DNA from: Kangiellaceae bacterium | Lineage (GTDB): Bacteria > Pseudomonadota > Gammaproteobacteria > Enterobacterales > Kangiellaceae | Reading direction: 5' to 3' | Assembly: GCA_019090895.1 (NCBI GenBank) | Contig: JAHRVB010000019.1 | Coordinates: 1 to 40,551 of the forward strand | DNA: 40,551 nucleotides | In this document: piece after piece, positions 8,283 through 16,046 of the stretch | Layout of the letters: every line of letters begins with the position of its first letter | Position numbering within the stretch: position 1 is the first letter of the stretch | Position numbers and translations under genes: made by a program | The notes under the pieces: generated by a model | The model's input: only the letters and a program-made list of their open reading frames with translations | Told to the model about the DNA's origin: nothing | Database searches by the model: none

Positions 8283-8747
8283 ATGCCAAGTAAAAAGAAA
8301 ACAACAGCAGCATCGTCAACAACGGCTACCACTCTTGGCGCTCTAGGGATTGAACCTTATGAGCCGAAGAAAAATGAAGAATATATGAACGAAAATCAAG
8401 AAAAGCATTTTCGGGCTATTCTTGATGCGTGGAAGACCCAACTTATGGAAGAAGTCGATCGTACTGTGACCCATATGAAGGATGAAGCTTCCAATTTTCC
8501 CGACCCAGTTGATCGAGCAAGTCAAGAGGAAGAGTTCAGTATTGAACTTAGAACTCGAGATCGCGAGCGAAAACTGCTTAAGAAAATAGGTCAGTCACTT
8601 CAATCTATTTCTGATGAAGAATACGGGTTTTGTGAGTCTTGTGGCATCGATATCGGTATTCGTCGATTAGAAGCTCGACCTACGGCAACCCTTTGCATTG
8701 ACTGTAAGACTCTTGATGAAATTAAAGAAAAACACGTCAATCGTTAA
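8283..8747 (+). CDS. dksA: RNA polymerase-binding transcription factor DksA
   Basis: DksA (154 residues; E. coli 151) binds in the RNA polymerase secondary channel and works with ppGpp to repress rRNA and activate amino-acid promoters. Seen: a Thr/Ser/Ala-rich N-terminus; the coiled-coil with the tip sequence DPVDRASQEEEF, which contains the two conserved acidic tip residues; and a C4 zinc finger CESC-x17-CIDC. Nothing needed for function is missing. The ATG at 8283 has GGCGGAGAA upstream, a strong ribosome site. A strong intrinsic terminator follows at 8774. The next gene is gluQRS, the classic dksA neighbour in gammaproteobacteria. Confidence 0.97.
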   Translation: MPSKKKTTAASSTTATTLGALGIEPYEPKKNEEYMNENQEKHFRAILDAWKTQLMEEVDRTVTHMKDEASNFPDPVDRASQEEEFSIELRTRDRERKLLKKIGQSLQSISDEEYGFCESCGIDIGIRRLEARPTATLCIDCKTLDEIKEKHVNR

Positions 8748-8773
8748 GTAAAGAATTACAATCAGTACCTATC

Positions 8774-8807
8774 AAAAACAAGCGCCTATGGCGCTTGTTT
8801 TGTTTTT
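8774..8807 (+). terminator. Intrinsic terminator of dksA
   Basis: AAAACAAGCGCC and GGCGCTTGTTTT form a GC-cored perfect inverted repeat around a TAT loop. It is followed by GTTTTT. It lies 27 bases after the dksA stop and before gluQRS, so gluQRS probably relies on its own promoter or on read-through. Confidence 0.85.
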
Positions 8808-8840
8808 ACTCCATATAGACGACTGAGGTAAGATAGCTCT

Positions 8841-9791
8841 ATGCCTCAACTTCAGAATAAACTCTTATCTACCTCCAACCGTGTGTGTGGGAGATTTGCA
8901 CCGAGTCCAACCGGAGCACTTCACCTTGGGTCACTGGTTGCCGCACTAGGAAGTTACCTAATCGCAAAACAAGCCGGCGGTCGATGGTTGGTTCGCATTG
9001 AAGATCTCGACCCACCTAGAGAAGTCCCAGGTTCATCAAAATTGATTTTGAATACGTTGGAGTCTTTTGCGCTATGCTGGGATGGTGAGGTGGTTTATCA
9101 AAGTGAGCGGGAATCTTATTATTTGCAAAGATTAGAGGAATTAAAACAAGAACGACTCGTCTATAGGTGTAGTTGTAGTAGAAAAATGGTTGAGTCACGA
9201 AATGGCGGAATCTACGATGGGTATTGCCGCAAGCAAAAGACAGAGACACAACAGTATTCAGATTTAGAAGAAAAAACAGCAACGCGACTCATTTTTCCAC
9301 CAGGATTCGAAAGGTTTGAAGACCGGTTGATCGGCTCATGCTACTTCGGTCGAAATACAGATCGACAAGATTTCATTGTTAAAAGGCGAGATGAGTTATT
9401 TGCCTACCAACTCGCAGTTGTGGCCGACGATATTGAACAGGGGGTTAACCAGGTTGTCCGAGGAAGTGATATTTTAGATTCAACACCTAGGCAAAATTAT
9501 CTTTATCACTGTTTTAAAAAAGTGCAACCGGATTATTACCATTTACCACTGTTGAAGGATTCTAGCGGGTTCAAATTCAGCAAACGATTTGAATCTAAGG
9601 GGATCGATATTCAGCATACAACAGAGTTGTTAATCAAAGCTTTGTTGCATTTAGGTCAATCAGTTGAATCTGAAATGAGTTTCGCTGAACCGGAAGAGTT
9701 AATCAGTTATTTTGTAACCCACTGGGATTCGAGTAAAGTGTATTCTGGGCCGGCAAGCCAAGAGCAGGAGAAGTTATTTCATGGACATTAA
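8841..9791 (+). CDS. gluQ: Glutamyl-Q tRNA(Asp) synthetase
   Basis: GluQRS (316 residues) activates glutamate and attaches it to the queuosine base of tRNA(Asp) rather than to the tRNA end. Seen: GRFAPSPTGALHLGSLVAAL with the HIGH-like HLGS; RIEDLDPPR; a Cys cluster (YRCSCS ... YDGYCR) matching the zinc site of GluQRS; the VVRGSDILDSTPRQ block; and a KFSKR motif in place of KMSKS. There is no anticodon-binding domain, which distinguishes it from GltX. The ATG at 8841 comes soon after a possible -10 TAAGAT (8829-8834) and a GAGG, so its leader could be very short. Its last 11 bases overlap the next gene. Confidence 0.95.
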   Translation: MPQLQNKLLSTSNRVCGRFAPSPTGALHLGSLVAALGSYLIAKQAGGRWLVRIEDLDPPREVPGSSKLILNTLESFALCWDGEVVYQSERESYYLQRLEELKQERLVYRCSCSRKMVESRNGGIYDGYCRKQKTETQQYSDLEEKTATRLIFPPGFERFEDRLIGSCYFGRNTDRQDFIVKRRDELFAYQLAVVADDIEQGVNQVVRGSDILDSTPRQNYLYHCFKKVQPDYYHLPLLKDSSGFKFSKRFESKGIDIQHTTELLIKALLHLGQSVESEMSFAEPEELISYFVTHWDSSKVYSGPASQEQEKLFHGH

Positions 9792-10323
9792 GTTATCAGC
9801 ATTTATCGCAATGAGTTTGGATGGTTATATCGCTCGTTACAATGGAAAATTAGATTTTCTAGAAACTAACAGCGATAAGTTAGACGCTGAGGATTATGGT
9901 TATCAGGCTTTTATTGGTAGCGTTGACTGTATCGTTATGGGAAGAAACTCATTCGAGAAAGTCGTCTCGTTTCCAACTTGGCCCTACCACAACAAACGGG
10001 TGATTGTTCTTAGCCGAGCATGGGATCGAATCCCCGACCAATTTGCGGACTTGGCCGAACTATATTCTGGCAAAGCAGAATTACTGACGGTTGAGCTACA
10101 AAATCAAGGCGTGCGACATTTGTATGTAGATGGTGGAGTGACGATACAATCCTTCTTACAGCAAAACCTGCTCAACGAAATTACGATTACCACGGTGCCT
10201 ATTTTACTGGGCAAGGGAATTTCTTTGTTTGGAATGCTTAGAGAAGATCTCAAGCTGAAGTTAGAGCACCATAAATCATTTGATTCTGATTTTGTGCAAA
10301 GTAGATACAGTTTCATCAAATAA
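9781..10323 (+). CDS. Dihydrofolate reductase / RibD C-terminal family oxidoreductase
   Basis: A 180-residue probable NAD(P)H-dependent reductase of the RibD_C/DHFR-like fold; the substrate is unknown. Seen: the opening LSAFIAMSLDGYIA, then DCIVMGRNSFE (nucleotide-binding turn), the KRVIVLSR strand, a VRHLYVDGGVTIQSFLQ motif typical of RibD C-terminal homologues, and LLGKGISLFG near the end. The ATG at 9781 lies inside the gluQRS end (11-base overlap, different frame), so translation is probably coupled. No riboflavin deaminase domain is attached and no rib genes are near, so a role in riboflavin synthesis is not supported. True FolA is unlikely because the family signatures differ. Confidence 0.85.
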   Translation: MDIKLSAFIAMSLDGYIARYNGKLDFLETNSDKLDAEDYGYQAFIGSVDCIVMGRNSFEKVVSFPTWPYHNKRVIVLSRAWDRIPDQFADLAELYSGKAELLTVELQNQGVRHLYVDGGVTIQSFLQQNLLNEITITTVPILLGKGISLFGMLREDLKLKLEHHKSFDSDFVQSRYSFIK

Positions 10324-10390
10324 TGAAGCGGTAATTGAGAGTTGATTACAGCGTAAGTGAGTAGACAATTTTATTCTGAAAAGGTCTCGC

Positions 10391-10954
10391 TTAGTCAGTA
10401 CCAATAAGCTGCTCCTTGATACTTTTCTTTTTGTACAATCGCCATTCTTTAATGACATCATACTTTACATGCCTTTTGGTGGGTGTCGATTCCATTAAGC
10501 AAAAACTTTCAATCCTAAATGTCTGTTTGTAGCTAGGAATGGCATCAATCGGCTGCTCAACTTGTCTAAATAAGCTGATATGCGGCTTGAATGTGTGTTT
10601 TCCTAAGTCAAAATGAGCCAAATCTTTTAATTGTTGTTCAATAGAAATCTTAAGTTGTTTTAATTGTGAAATACCACTTTCCACTTCCAATGCAAGGGTC
10701 TTGGCATTATTGAAATAAATAGGATTGCCAATTTTGCAGTCGAAGTCGTTAAACGAAAAGGGTTCAAATTGATCAAGAATGAGCTCTACTTTTCTCGAGC
10801 TGACCGAACCCAAAAATGACAGAGTGATATGAAAATTTGCCGCATCTATCTTTGCTGCAGAAAAAATATCGATTCGATCTTGATAGCTAAGTAGAGACGT
10901 TTTTGTCTCCGGCGATAACTCGATAGCAAAAAAAACGCGATGAGTTGATAGCAT
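10391..10954 (-). CDS. thpR: RNA 2',3'-cyclic phosphodiesterase (ThpR/LigT)
   Basis: A 187-residue member of the 2H phosphoesterase family; ThpR opens RNA 2',3'-cyclic phosphates and can ligate tRNA half-molecules in vitro. Seen: R-V-F-F-A-I-E-L-S opening, first catalytic motif FHITLSFLG (His42-x-Thr44), and second motif FKPHISLFR (His125-x-Ser127). The second motif is HxS instead of the usual HxT, a conservative change found among 2H enzymes. The start is the ATG at 10954. It is 18 bases after the CYTH-CHAD gene on the same strand, so the two probably form an operon. It converges with the reductase at 9781. Confidence 0.87.
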   Translation of the reverse strand: MLSTHRVFFAIELSPETKTSLLSYQDRIDIFSAAKIDAANFHITLSFLGSVSSRKVELILDQFEPFSFNDFDCKIGNPIYFNNAKTLALEVESGISQLKQLKISIEQQLKDLAHFDLGKHTFKPHISLFRQVEQPIDAIPSYKQTFRIESFCLMESTPTKRHVKYDVIKEWRLYKKKSIKEQLIGTD

Positions 10955-10972
10955 ATCAGAGTCTATCCTAAC

Positions 10973-12481
10973 TTAAGCCCAGTAAGGATTCGATTTAAAT
11001 GCGGATTTTCGTGTTTCGAACAAAGCGTCGAGAATAGGTGTATTGTGTTTATTCAGCCATTCTTCAATTTCTTCGGCCGAATGATTTTCAGTTTGGAGTT
11101 CTGAAATATATTGCAGCATTTGTAGTTCACGAATGCCATTAATGACATCGATCCAAGGTTGGCGGTAGCTTAAGCGTTTTTGTGAATCGAAAAGGCTGCC
11201 GAAAAATAGCCCTGTATCGAGCGCTCGTCTAAGATGCGATACTTGTTTAAAATAAAGTTCCGGTGGCATTTCTAGCTTAGGTCCAAGATCTCGCTTTAGA
11301 TCTTTTAACATATGTTCAAGTTGTCTCTTGGCAAAATCGATAATAGGCATGCTTAGGTTTTCGCGTTCATCTTCTGGTATGTAATCACGCCATTCTTTAC
11401 TGTAAAGCCATTGCGACATATTGAGCATCATTAAGTTGTATCGCTGCGTTTGAAGCAGTGTTTTGAATTCCTCTATCCGTTGCATTGCTTCTGTCTGAAT
11501 TTTGTGTTGCTGTTCTTCAACTAGGTCCCAGTCAGCTTTAAATTTCAAGTAGCGGAGTAAATACCTTTTATGTTTAGTTGCATCAACAATAGGGCGCATT
11601 GCTTCGGCTAGCCAATCCCAGCTTCGACGTAAATCTTTTGTTGCATTTCTTGGGATCAAACCACCAAAAACTAAATAAATATGTTGCAGACTCATTAATG
11701 CTCGATACATTTCTAAGGTCGCACCATGAGCGTCTTCGCTATCGAGAAATAACTCATAGTATTGCCAGTGATTAAGAGACGAAAAACAAATTTTTTCAAA
11801 TGCACGTTCGGCCTCAACGCCTTGACTAAGTTCGGTCACCTGCATTACTTTTTGTCGCGGATTGAAGTTCCTGCATAAACTGTAACCACGACGTGCTTTG
11901 CTCGCATTGGCCAGCGTTAAGTTAAGCTCCTTTATTAAATATCGACCTATCGCGAATATATAATCAGCACTTCCTTCTAATAGCTCTAACTCTACTTCAC
12001 ATATTGCCAATGTGTTTTCGTTGGATGTGATTTTTCCTAGATCAAGCGCTACTTCAATACGTGTACCATCGGTAAATGTCAGTATAGAACTGGTTCGGTT
12101 AAAATTAGTTTCAAATACAGGAGAAAGCTCGCCACCATCTTCTAGGGCTTCTTCCACTAGAATTAATAGGTAGGGTTCTTGAATGCTATCGATACTCAAC
12201 TCATGGCTGGTTAATTCTATTTCATCTTCATTGCGTTGATGAAGACCACCGATAGCATTACCCGAAGATTTTACACATTGAATAAGTTTATCTTCGATGG
12301 TTCGAATTCGCATTCCGATCCCAAGCTCTCGTAGCTTAAAATCGTTATTATCAAAGTAGACATTAGCCAGATATTGAGTCTGCCATGGACTTTGGGAAGC
12401 TATCCCAGGGAAGTCTAATTCTTTGATTTCAATCAGTTTGTCAGGGCTGGCTGCTAACTTCAGCTCTAATTCACTAGCCAT
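10973..12481 (-). CDS. CYTH and CHAD domain protein (YgiF-like inorganic triphosphatase)
   Basis: A 502-residue cytoplasmic protein. The CYTH domain hydrolyses triphosphate-type substrates with a metal, and CHAD is a helical domain that binds polyphosphate; E. coli YgiF is an inorganic triphosphatase of this layout. Seen: the CYTH signature E-L-E-L-K-L near residue 4, Y-F-D-N-N-D-F-x-L-R-x-x-G-x-G-M-R-I-R and EVALDLGKI and ICEVELEL strands in the N-terminal 210 residues; then a helical C-terminal half rich in paired Arg/His (H-L-R-R-A-L-D-T-G, R-N-A-T-K-D-L-R-R-S-W-D) as in CHAD. The length is close to YgiF (433) but longer. Start ATG at 12481. It is divergent from the YgiM-like gene, and thpR follows. 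Confidence 0.88.
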   Translation of the reverse strand: MASELELKLAASPDKLIEIKELDFPGIASQSPWQTQYLANVYFDNNDFKLRELGIGMRIRTIEDKLIQCVKSSGNAIGGLHQRNEDEIELTSHELSIDSIQEPYLLILVEEALEDGGELSPVFETNFNRTSSILTFTDGTRIEVALDLGKITSNENTLAICEVELELLEGSADYIFAIGRYLIKELNLTLANASKARRGYSLCRNFNPRQKVMQVTELSQGVEAERAFEKICFSSLNHWQYYELFLDSEDAHGATLEMYRALMSLQHIYLVFGGLIPRNATKDLRRSWDWLAEAMRPIVDATKHKRYLLRYLKFKADWDLVEEQQHKIQTEAMQRIEEFKTLLQTQRYNLMMLNMSQWLYSKEWRDYIPEDERENLSMPIIDFAKRQLEHMLKDLKRDLGPKLEMPPELYFKQVSHLRRALDTGLFFGSLFDSQKRLSYRQPWIDVINGIRELQMLQYISELQTENHSAEEIEEWLNKHNTPILDALFETRKSAFKSNPYWA

Positions 12482-12701
12482 TCAATTAACCTTTTAGGCA
12501 CAATAATAATGAGGCTATTTAACCATTCATTGGGACCATTGTCATTTAAAATGAGCTGAATTAAATAGATTAGCTGACCAAAATAAGGCCGAAATTACTA
12601 ACTAGTCTCGCAGAACTGAATAATTGACCTTTATTTCAGCCGGTACAGTGGATACAATTTCCAACTTGCTTAATCTTAAATTATTTCCTGCGGATCTGAA
12701 A

Positions 12702-13271
12702 ATGAAACTAATTATCTCAATTCTAATTGTTTTGGGTGTTGTCGCCAGCTTCTCTACTTTAGCTAATAATGCTTACATCTATGATAAGAGCAAAATAATT
12801 TGGAGTTTAAAGGGCCCTTCAAAAGAGTTTTCGGTTGCTGTTAAATATCCTCCGGGAACTAAATTAACCAGTATCGCTGGTACAGAGAATAACGGCTACA
12901 CTCAAGTCGTTGATAGTCGAGGGCGAAAATCATGGGTTATTTCTAGTCTGCTGCTACCAACTGCAAATATACTCCTAGATCAAACCAGAATCGAAATCTC
13001 CGCTTTAAAGGTTGAACATGGCAAGCAAGTCAGGGAGTTGCAGTCGGAATTAGCCGCAAGAGCACCTCTTGAAAAAATGAATGAGACATTGCAATCGAAT
13101 ATCGCCGGAATGCAAGTCGAATTAGAACAGCTGAGACAATCAAATTCTGCCATGAGTAACCGGTTTAACCGAGAAGTGTACTTCGCCGGAGGTATTACGG
13201 TCATAGTAGGAATTTTGTTTGGATGGATCTTTGGACTGCGAGGTCGTAAAAGAAACAGTGCCTGGAGTTGA
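12702..13271 (+). CDS. TIGR04211 (YgiM-like) SH3 domain membrane protein
   Basis: A 189-residue envelope protein. Seen: a signal peptide (MKLIISILIVLGVVASF..., cleavage near L-A-N-N); a bacterial SH3-like segment with VAVKYPPGTKL and a WVISSLLLP end; a coiled coil of about 65 residues (repeated L-x-x-E-L heptads); and a C-terminal membrane helix followed by RGRKR, leaving a short basic cytoplasmic tail. This order is that of TIGR04211/YgiM. The frame reaches back to a TTG at 12624, but the ATG at 12702 opens the signal peptide and is preferred. The function is unknown. E. coli has ygiF-ygiM-cca together, which supports the identification beside the CYTH-CHAD gene. It abuts rsmF with no gap. 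Confidence 0.85.
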   Translation: MKLIISILIVLGVVASFSTLANNAYIYDKSKIIWSLKGPSKEFSVAVKYPPGTKLTSIAGTENNGYTQVVDSRGRKSWVISSLLLPTANILLDQTRIEISALKVEHGKQVRELQSELAARAPLEKMNETLQSNIAGMQVELEQLRQSNSAMSNRFNREVYFAGGITVIVGILFGWIFGLRGRKRNSAWS

Positions 13272-14819
13272 GTGAGAGTGAACCATCAAAATGAATCTGA
13301 ATTAAGTCAACATACCAGTTCGGTAAATATTTCAGCTGACTTTCTTCAACACGCTCAAGCCAGTTTTTTACCGTCTGATCAGCTAGAACTCTTCATTGAG
13401 GCATGTGGCCGGCCGCTAAGAAAAAGCATTCGAGTTAACACCCTTAAATGTCGAATAGCGGAATTTCTAAGTATCGCTCGCGAGCTTTGCATTGAGCTTT
13501 CGCCTGTTCCATGGTGTCAGCAAGGCTTCTGGGTTGACGATTGCCCTGCATGGTTGAAAGATTCAAAGACTGGCGAATTCCAGCTCGGTAACTTGCCGCA
13601 ACATATACAAGGATTGTTTTATATACAAGAAGCGAGCTCCATGCTTCCACCGAGCGCCCTGTTACCACATTTGAGTGCTGCAGGCGCTCAACCAAATATT
13701 AAAGAGTGTAGGGTACTCGATCTGGCAGCGGCGCCGGGATCGAAGACTACTCAGATAGCGGCGTTATTAAATGGTATTGGAACTATCTTAGCCAATGAAC
13801 TTTCCGCCAGCCGGGTAAAATCGTTATACGCTAATTTAGTCCGTTGTGGCGTGGCTAACGTTTGTTTAACTCAGTTCGACGGGCGCAAGTTAGCAGAGCG
13901 GCTTGATGGTCAGTTTGATTATGTATTGCTGGATGCACCTTGTGGTGGTGAGGGAACTGTCAGAAAGGATCCAAAAGCATTGCAACACTGGCGACTGGAT
14001 AAAGTCTTAGAAATATCTGAATTACAAAAATCGCTAATACTTACCGGTTATCGTTGTTTGAAGCCAGGCGGCCGTCTAGTGTATTCCACTTGCACGCTGT
14101 CACCTGAAGAAAACCAACAGGTAGCCGCACATTTGCTCGAGAATTCCGATGCTCAACTCACTGATTTATCTAATCTCTTTTTAGGGGCTGATAAAGCGAT
14201 TACCGAAGAAGGTTATCTACATGTTTTACCTCATACATACGATAGTGAAGGTTTTTTCGTCGCAGCTTTTGTAAAACCAGATACAGCCATAACAACTCAT
14301 TACCAAAGCAGTAAAGATAATAATCGAGTCGTTTTTGAAGGGCTTAGCAAGCCAGTCAAACAGCAGTTAATAGACTACTATACTAGTCATTTTGGTTGGA
14401 ATTCATTTCCGAAAGGCTGGGATATCAAGCAACGAGATAAAGAAATCTGGCTATTTCCAACAGATGATCCCGCATTAAGGAAGCTGGTTCGGTTCAATCG
14501 TTCAGGGATAAAACTGGCTGAGATTTACCCGAACAAAATCCGCTCTACCCATGAATTTGTTCAGTGCTTTGGGCATTTGGGAGAATTGCAAAAGGTTGAA
14601 GTCTCGTTGAGTCAGGCCGAAGATTATTACAAGGGTCGCAATTTAGAACTTTTGCCTAGCGTTGAAAACGCTGGGTTAAAGCAAGGAGAAGTGATACTTC
14701 TTCATGGAAACCATCCTATCGGACTCGGTACTTTACAGAAAAACAAGATTAAAAATCAGTTACCTCGTGATCTAGTCCGCGACCAAATCAAGTTTACCTT
14801 AGGGGAAAAATCTAACTGA
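13272..14819 (+). CDS. rsmF: 16S rRNA (cytosine(1407)-C5)-methyltransferase RsmF
   Basis: A 515-residue SAM-dependent rRNA m5C methyltransferase; RsmF/YebU modifies C1407 of 16S rRNA on the 30S subunit. Seen: RKSIRVNTLK near residue 50; the YIQEASSMLPP motif; the SAM-binding loop VLDLAAAPGSKTTQ (148-161); motif IV DAPCGGEGT with Cys224; motif VI YSTCTLSPEEN with the catalytic Cys274; and an extra C-terminal half with a PUA-like segment, as in RsmF and unlike RsmB or NOP2 short forms. The start is a GTG directly after the TGA of the preceding gene (another GTG lies 6 bases on), so translation is probably coupled. No in-frame ATG precedes the conserved region. It converges on the gene at 14881. 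Confidence 0.9.
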   Translation: MRVNHQNESELSQHTSSVNISADFLQHAQASFLPSDQLELFIEACGRPLRKSIRVNTLKCRIAEFLSIARELCIELSPVPWCQQGFWVDDCPAWLKDSKTGEFQLGNLPQHIQGLFYIQEASSMLPPSALLPHLSAAGAQPNIKECRVLDLAAAPGSKTTQIAALLNGIGTILANELSASRVKSLYANLVRCGVANVCLTQFDGRKLAERLDGQFDYVLLDAPCGGEGTVRKDPKALQHWRLDKVLEISELQKSLILTGYRCLKPGGRLVYSTCTLSPEENQQVAAHLLENSDAQLTDLSNLFLGADKAITEEGYLHVLPHTYDSEGFFVAAFVKPDTAITTHYQSSKDNNRVVFEGLSKPVKQQLIDYYTSHFGWNSFPKGWDIKQRDKEIWLFPTDDPALRKLVRFNRSGIKLAEIYPNKIRSTHEFVQCFGHLGELQKVEVSLSQAEDYYKGRNLELLPSVENAGLKQGEVILLHGNHPIGLGTLQKNKIKNQLPRDLVRDQIKFTLGEKSN

Positions 14820-14880
14820 ACGGTTTCGGGTCGCTTTTCTGTTAATTGCAAATAATAGCGATATAATAGTTGGCCGTATT

Positions 14881-15936
14881 CTAAAGTTTTGCCACACTCA
14901 CTTTTGCGCATTTATTCTTGGCGTCAAAAATATACTTAGGTCTTATCGGAGAAGCGAGCGTCTCGAGCTCCACCCAATCGCCAGGTTCTATGTGATCTGC
15001 TCTTAGTGTTTCTGGGTAGGCGATTGCTTGATGTCCAAATGATTTTATGATCTGAATTTTTCCTGCCGGTCGTCGGTATTGGGTGGGATAGCTATCATTG
15101 AAATAAAGTTGATAGCTTCGCCCTTCAATGAGTTCTCCTTGTTCTGAAATGAGCATCAGTTCATTTTGATGTTTGCTTTCAACTTGTGCTCTCTGTTTAA
15201 GTCCATTCACATGCTCAATAGCCTGCAATAAGAGAAAATTACTCGCGGCAATAAATGACTGGCCTACCGCTGATTGGCTATAAGCTAGCAGAGATTCATC
15301 CTTATAATTCTGATTGCTTAACGGTTGCGGATTATCATTGATGTCACAGTGAGAGAGCGTGGCTTTCACTGATTTTACCCACGGTTTGAATTGGTGTTTC
15401 AAGCTTTTCATTTTTAGCGTTAATTCGACCGAAGCATGCTTCTTGGTAACCGCCCAGCGATCCACTTGATCGTGCAGTTTTTGGTACCAATGCTCGTCAG
15501 GCGCATAGAGATAAGGGTGAGAATAACGATTAATGGTTAACTCAAGTTGAATGTCGTTAGAACGTTGGTTATGGACTAAATAACGCGTTGAACGGGTTAA
15601 ATCTGAAAACAAGTTGTTAATGGAAAGAGGTAACTTCCCATGATCATAATATTTTGTGTCCTTTATGACAGAATCTTCGGGTATGCCAGAGAAGTTGACC
15701 AAGGGCTTTATTTTAATTGCTACGGGTGAAACTGGTAACTCTTGCCATTGTAAATGAGAGTAGCGGGCGGCGTGTTGATAATTGATAGTGCCAGAAATAT
15801 TAGGTATTTTGTCATCCGCACTTGAAGGGAATACGCCGAACAATATGATAAATAGAGAAAGTGAAAGAGAGCTACGGATTAACTTAGTCGCACTTATCTT
15901 TAGGAATACAGGAATTAATCGGTCAAAATTAGTCAT
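14881..15936 (-). CDS. Exported protein of unrecognised family
   Basis: I do not recognise this 351-residue protein. Seen: an N-terminal signal peptide or anchor with a hydrophobic core at about 23-38 and a possible cleavage after S-S-A (near residue 41); then a mixed alpha/beta domain with IKIKPLVNFSG, a SINNLFSDLTRSTRYLV helix and DIQLELTINRYSHPY, which is the layout (not a convincing match) of CsgG/TolB-N-like periplasmic domains; and a C-terminal part with a AGKIQIIKSFGHQAIAYPE strand pair and EPGDWVELE, loosely like the C-terminal domain of FlgT-type proteins. Two Cys occur in the mature part. It is probably periplasmic. Start ATG at 15936. It follows the DUF1631 gene after 110 bases on the same strand; whether they are cotranscribed is unclear. 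Confidence 0.7.
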   Translation of the reverse strand: MTNFDRLIPVFLKISATKLIRSSLSLSLFIILFGVFPSSADDKIPNISGTINYQHAARYSHLQWQELPVSPVAIKIKPLVNFSGIPEDSVIKDTKYYDHGKLPLSINNLFSDLTRSTRYLVHNQRSNDIQLELTINRYSHPYLYAPDEHWYQKLHDQVDRWAVTKKHASVELTLKMKSLKHQFKPWVKSVKATLSHCDINDNPQPLSNQNYKDESLLAYSQSAVGQSFIAASNFLLLQAIEHVNGLKQRAQVESKHQNELMLISEQGELIEGRSYQLYFNDSYPTQYRRPAGKIQIIKSFGHQAIAYPETLRADHIEPGDWVELETLASPIRPKYIFDAKNKCAKVSVAKL

Positions 15937-16046
15937 TGTAGTGCTGTTACCTGAAAATGAAGATCCGTACTTATATCGGCATACAGTAATAGGGTCTTTA
16001 ATTTTTTTGATAAGTGAGAAAGTTAGATAGTACTCTAAACTGCCTT

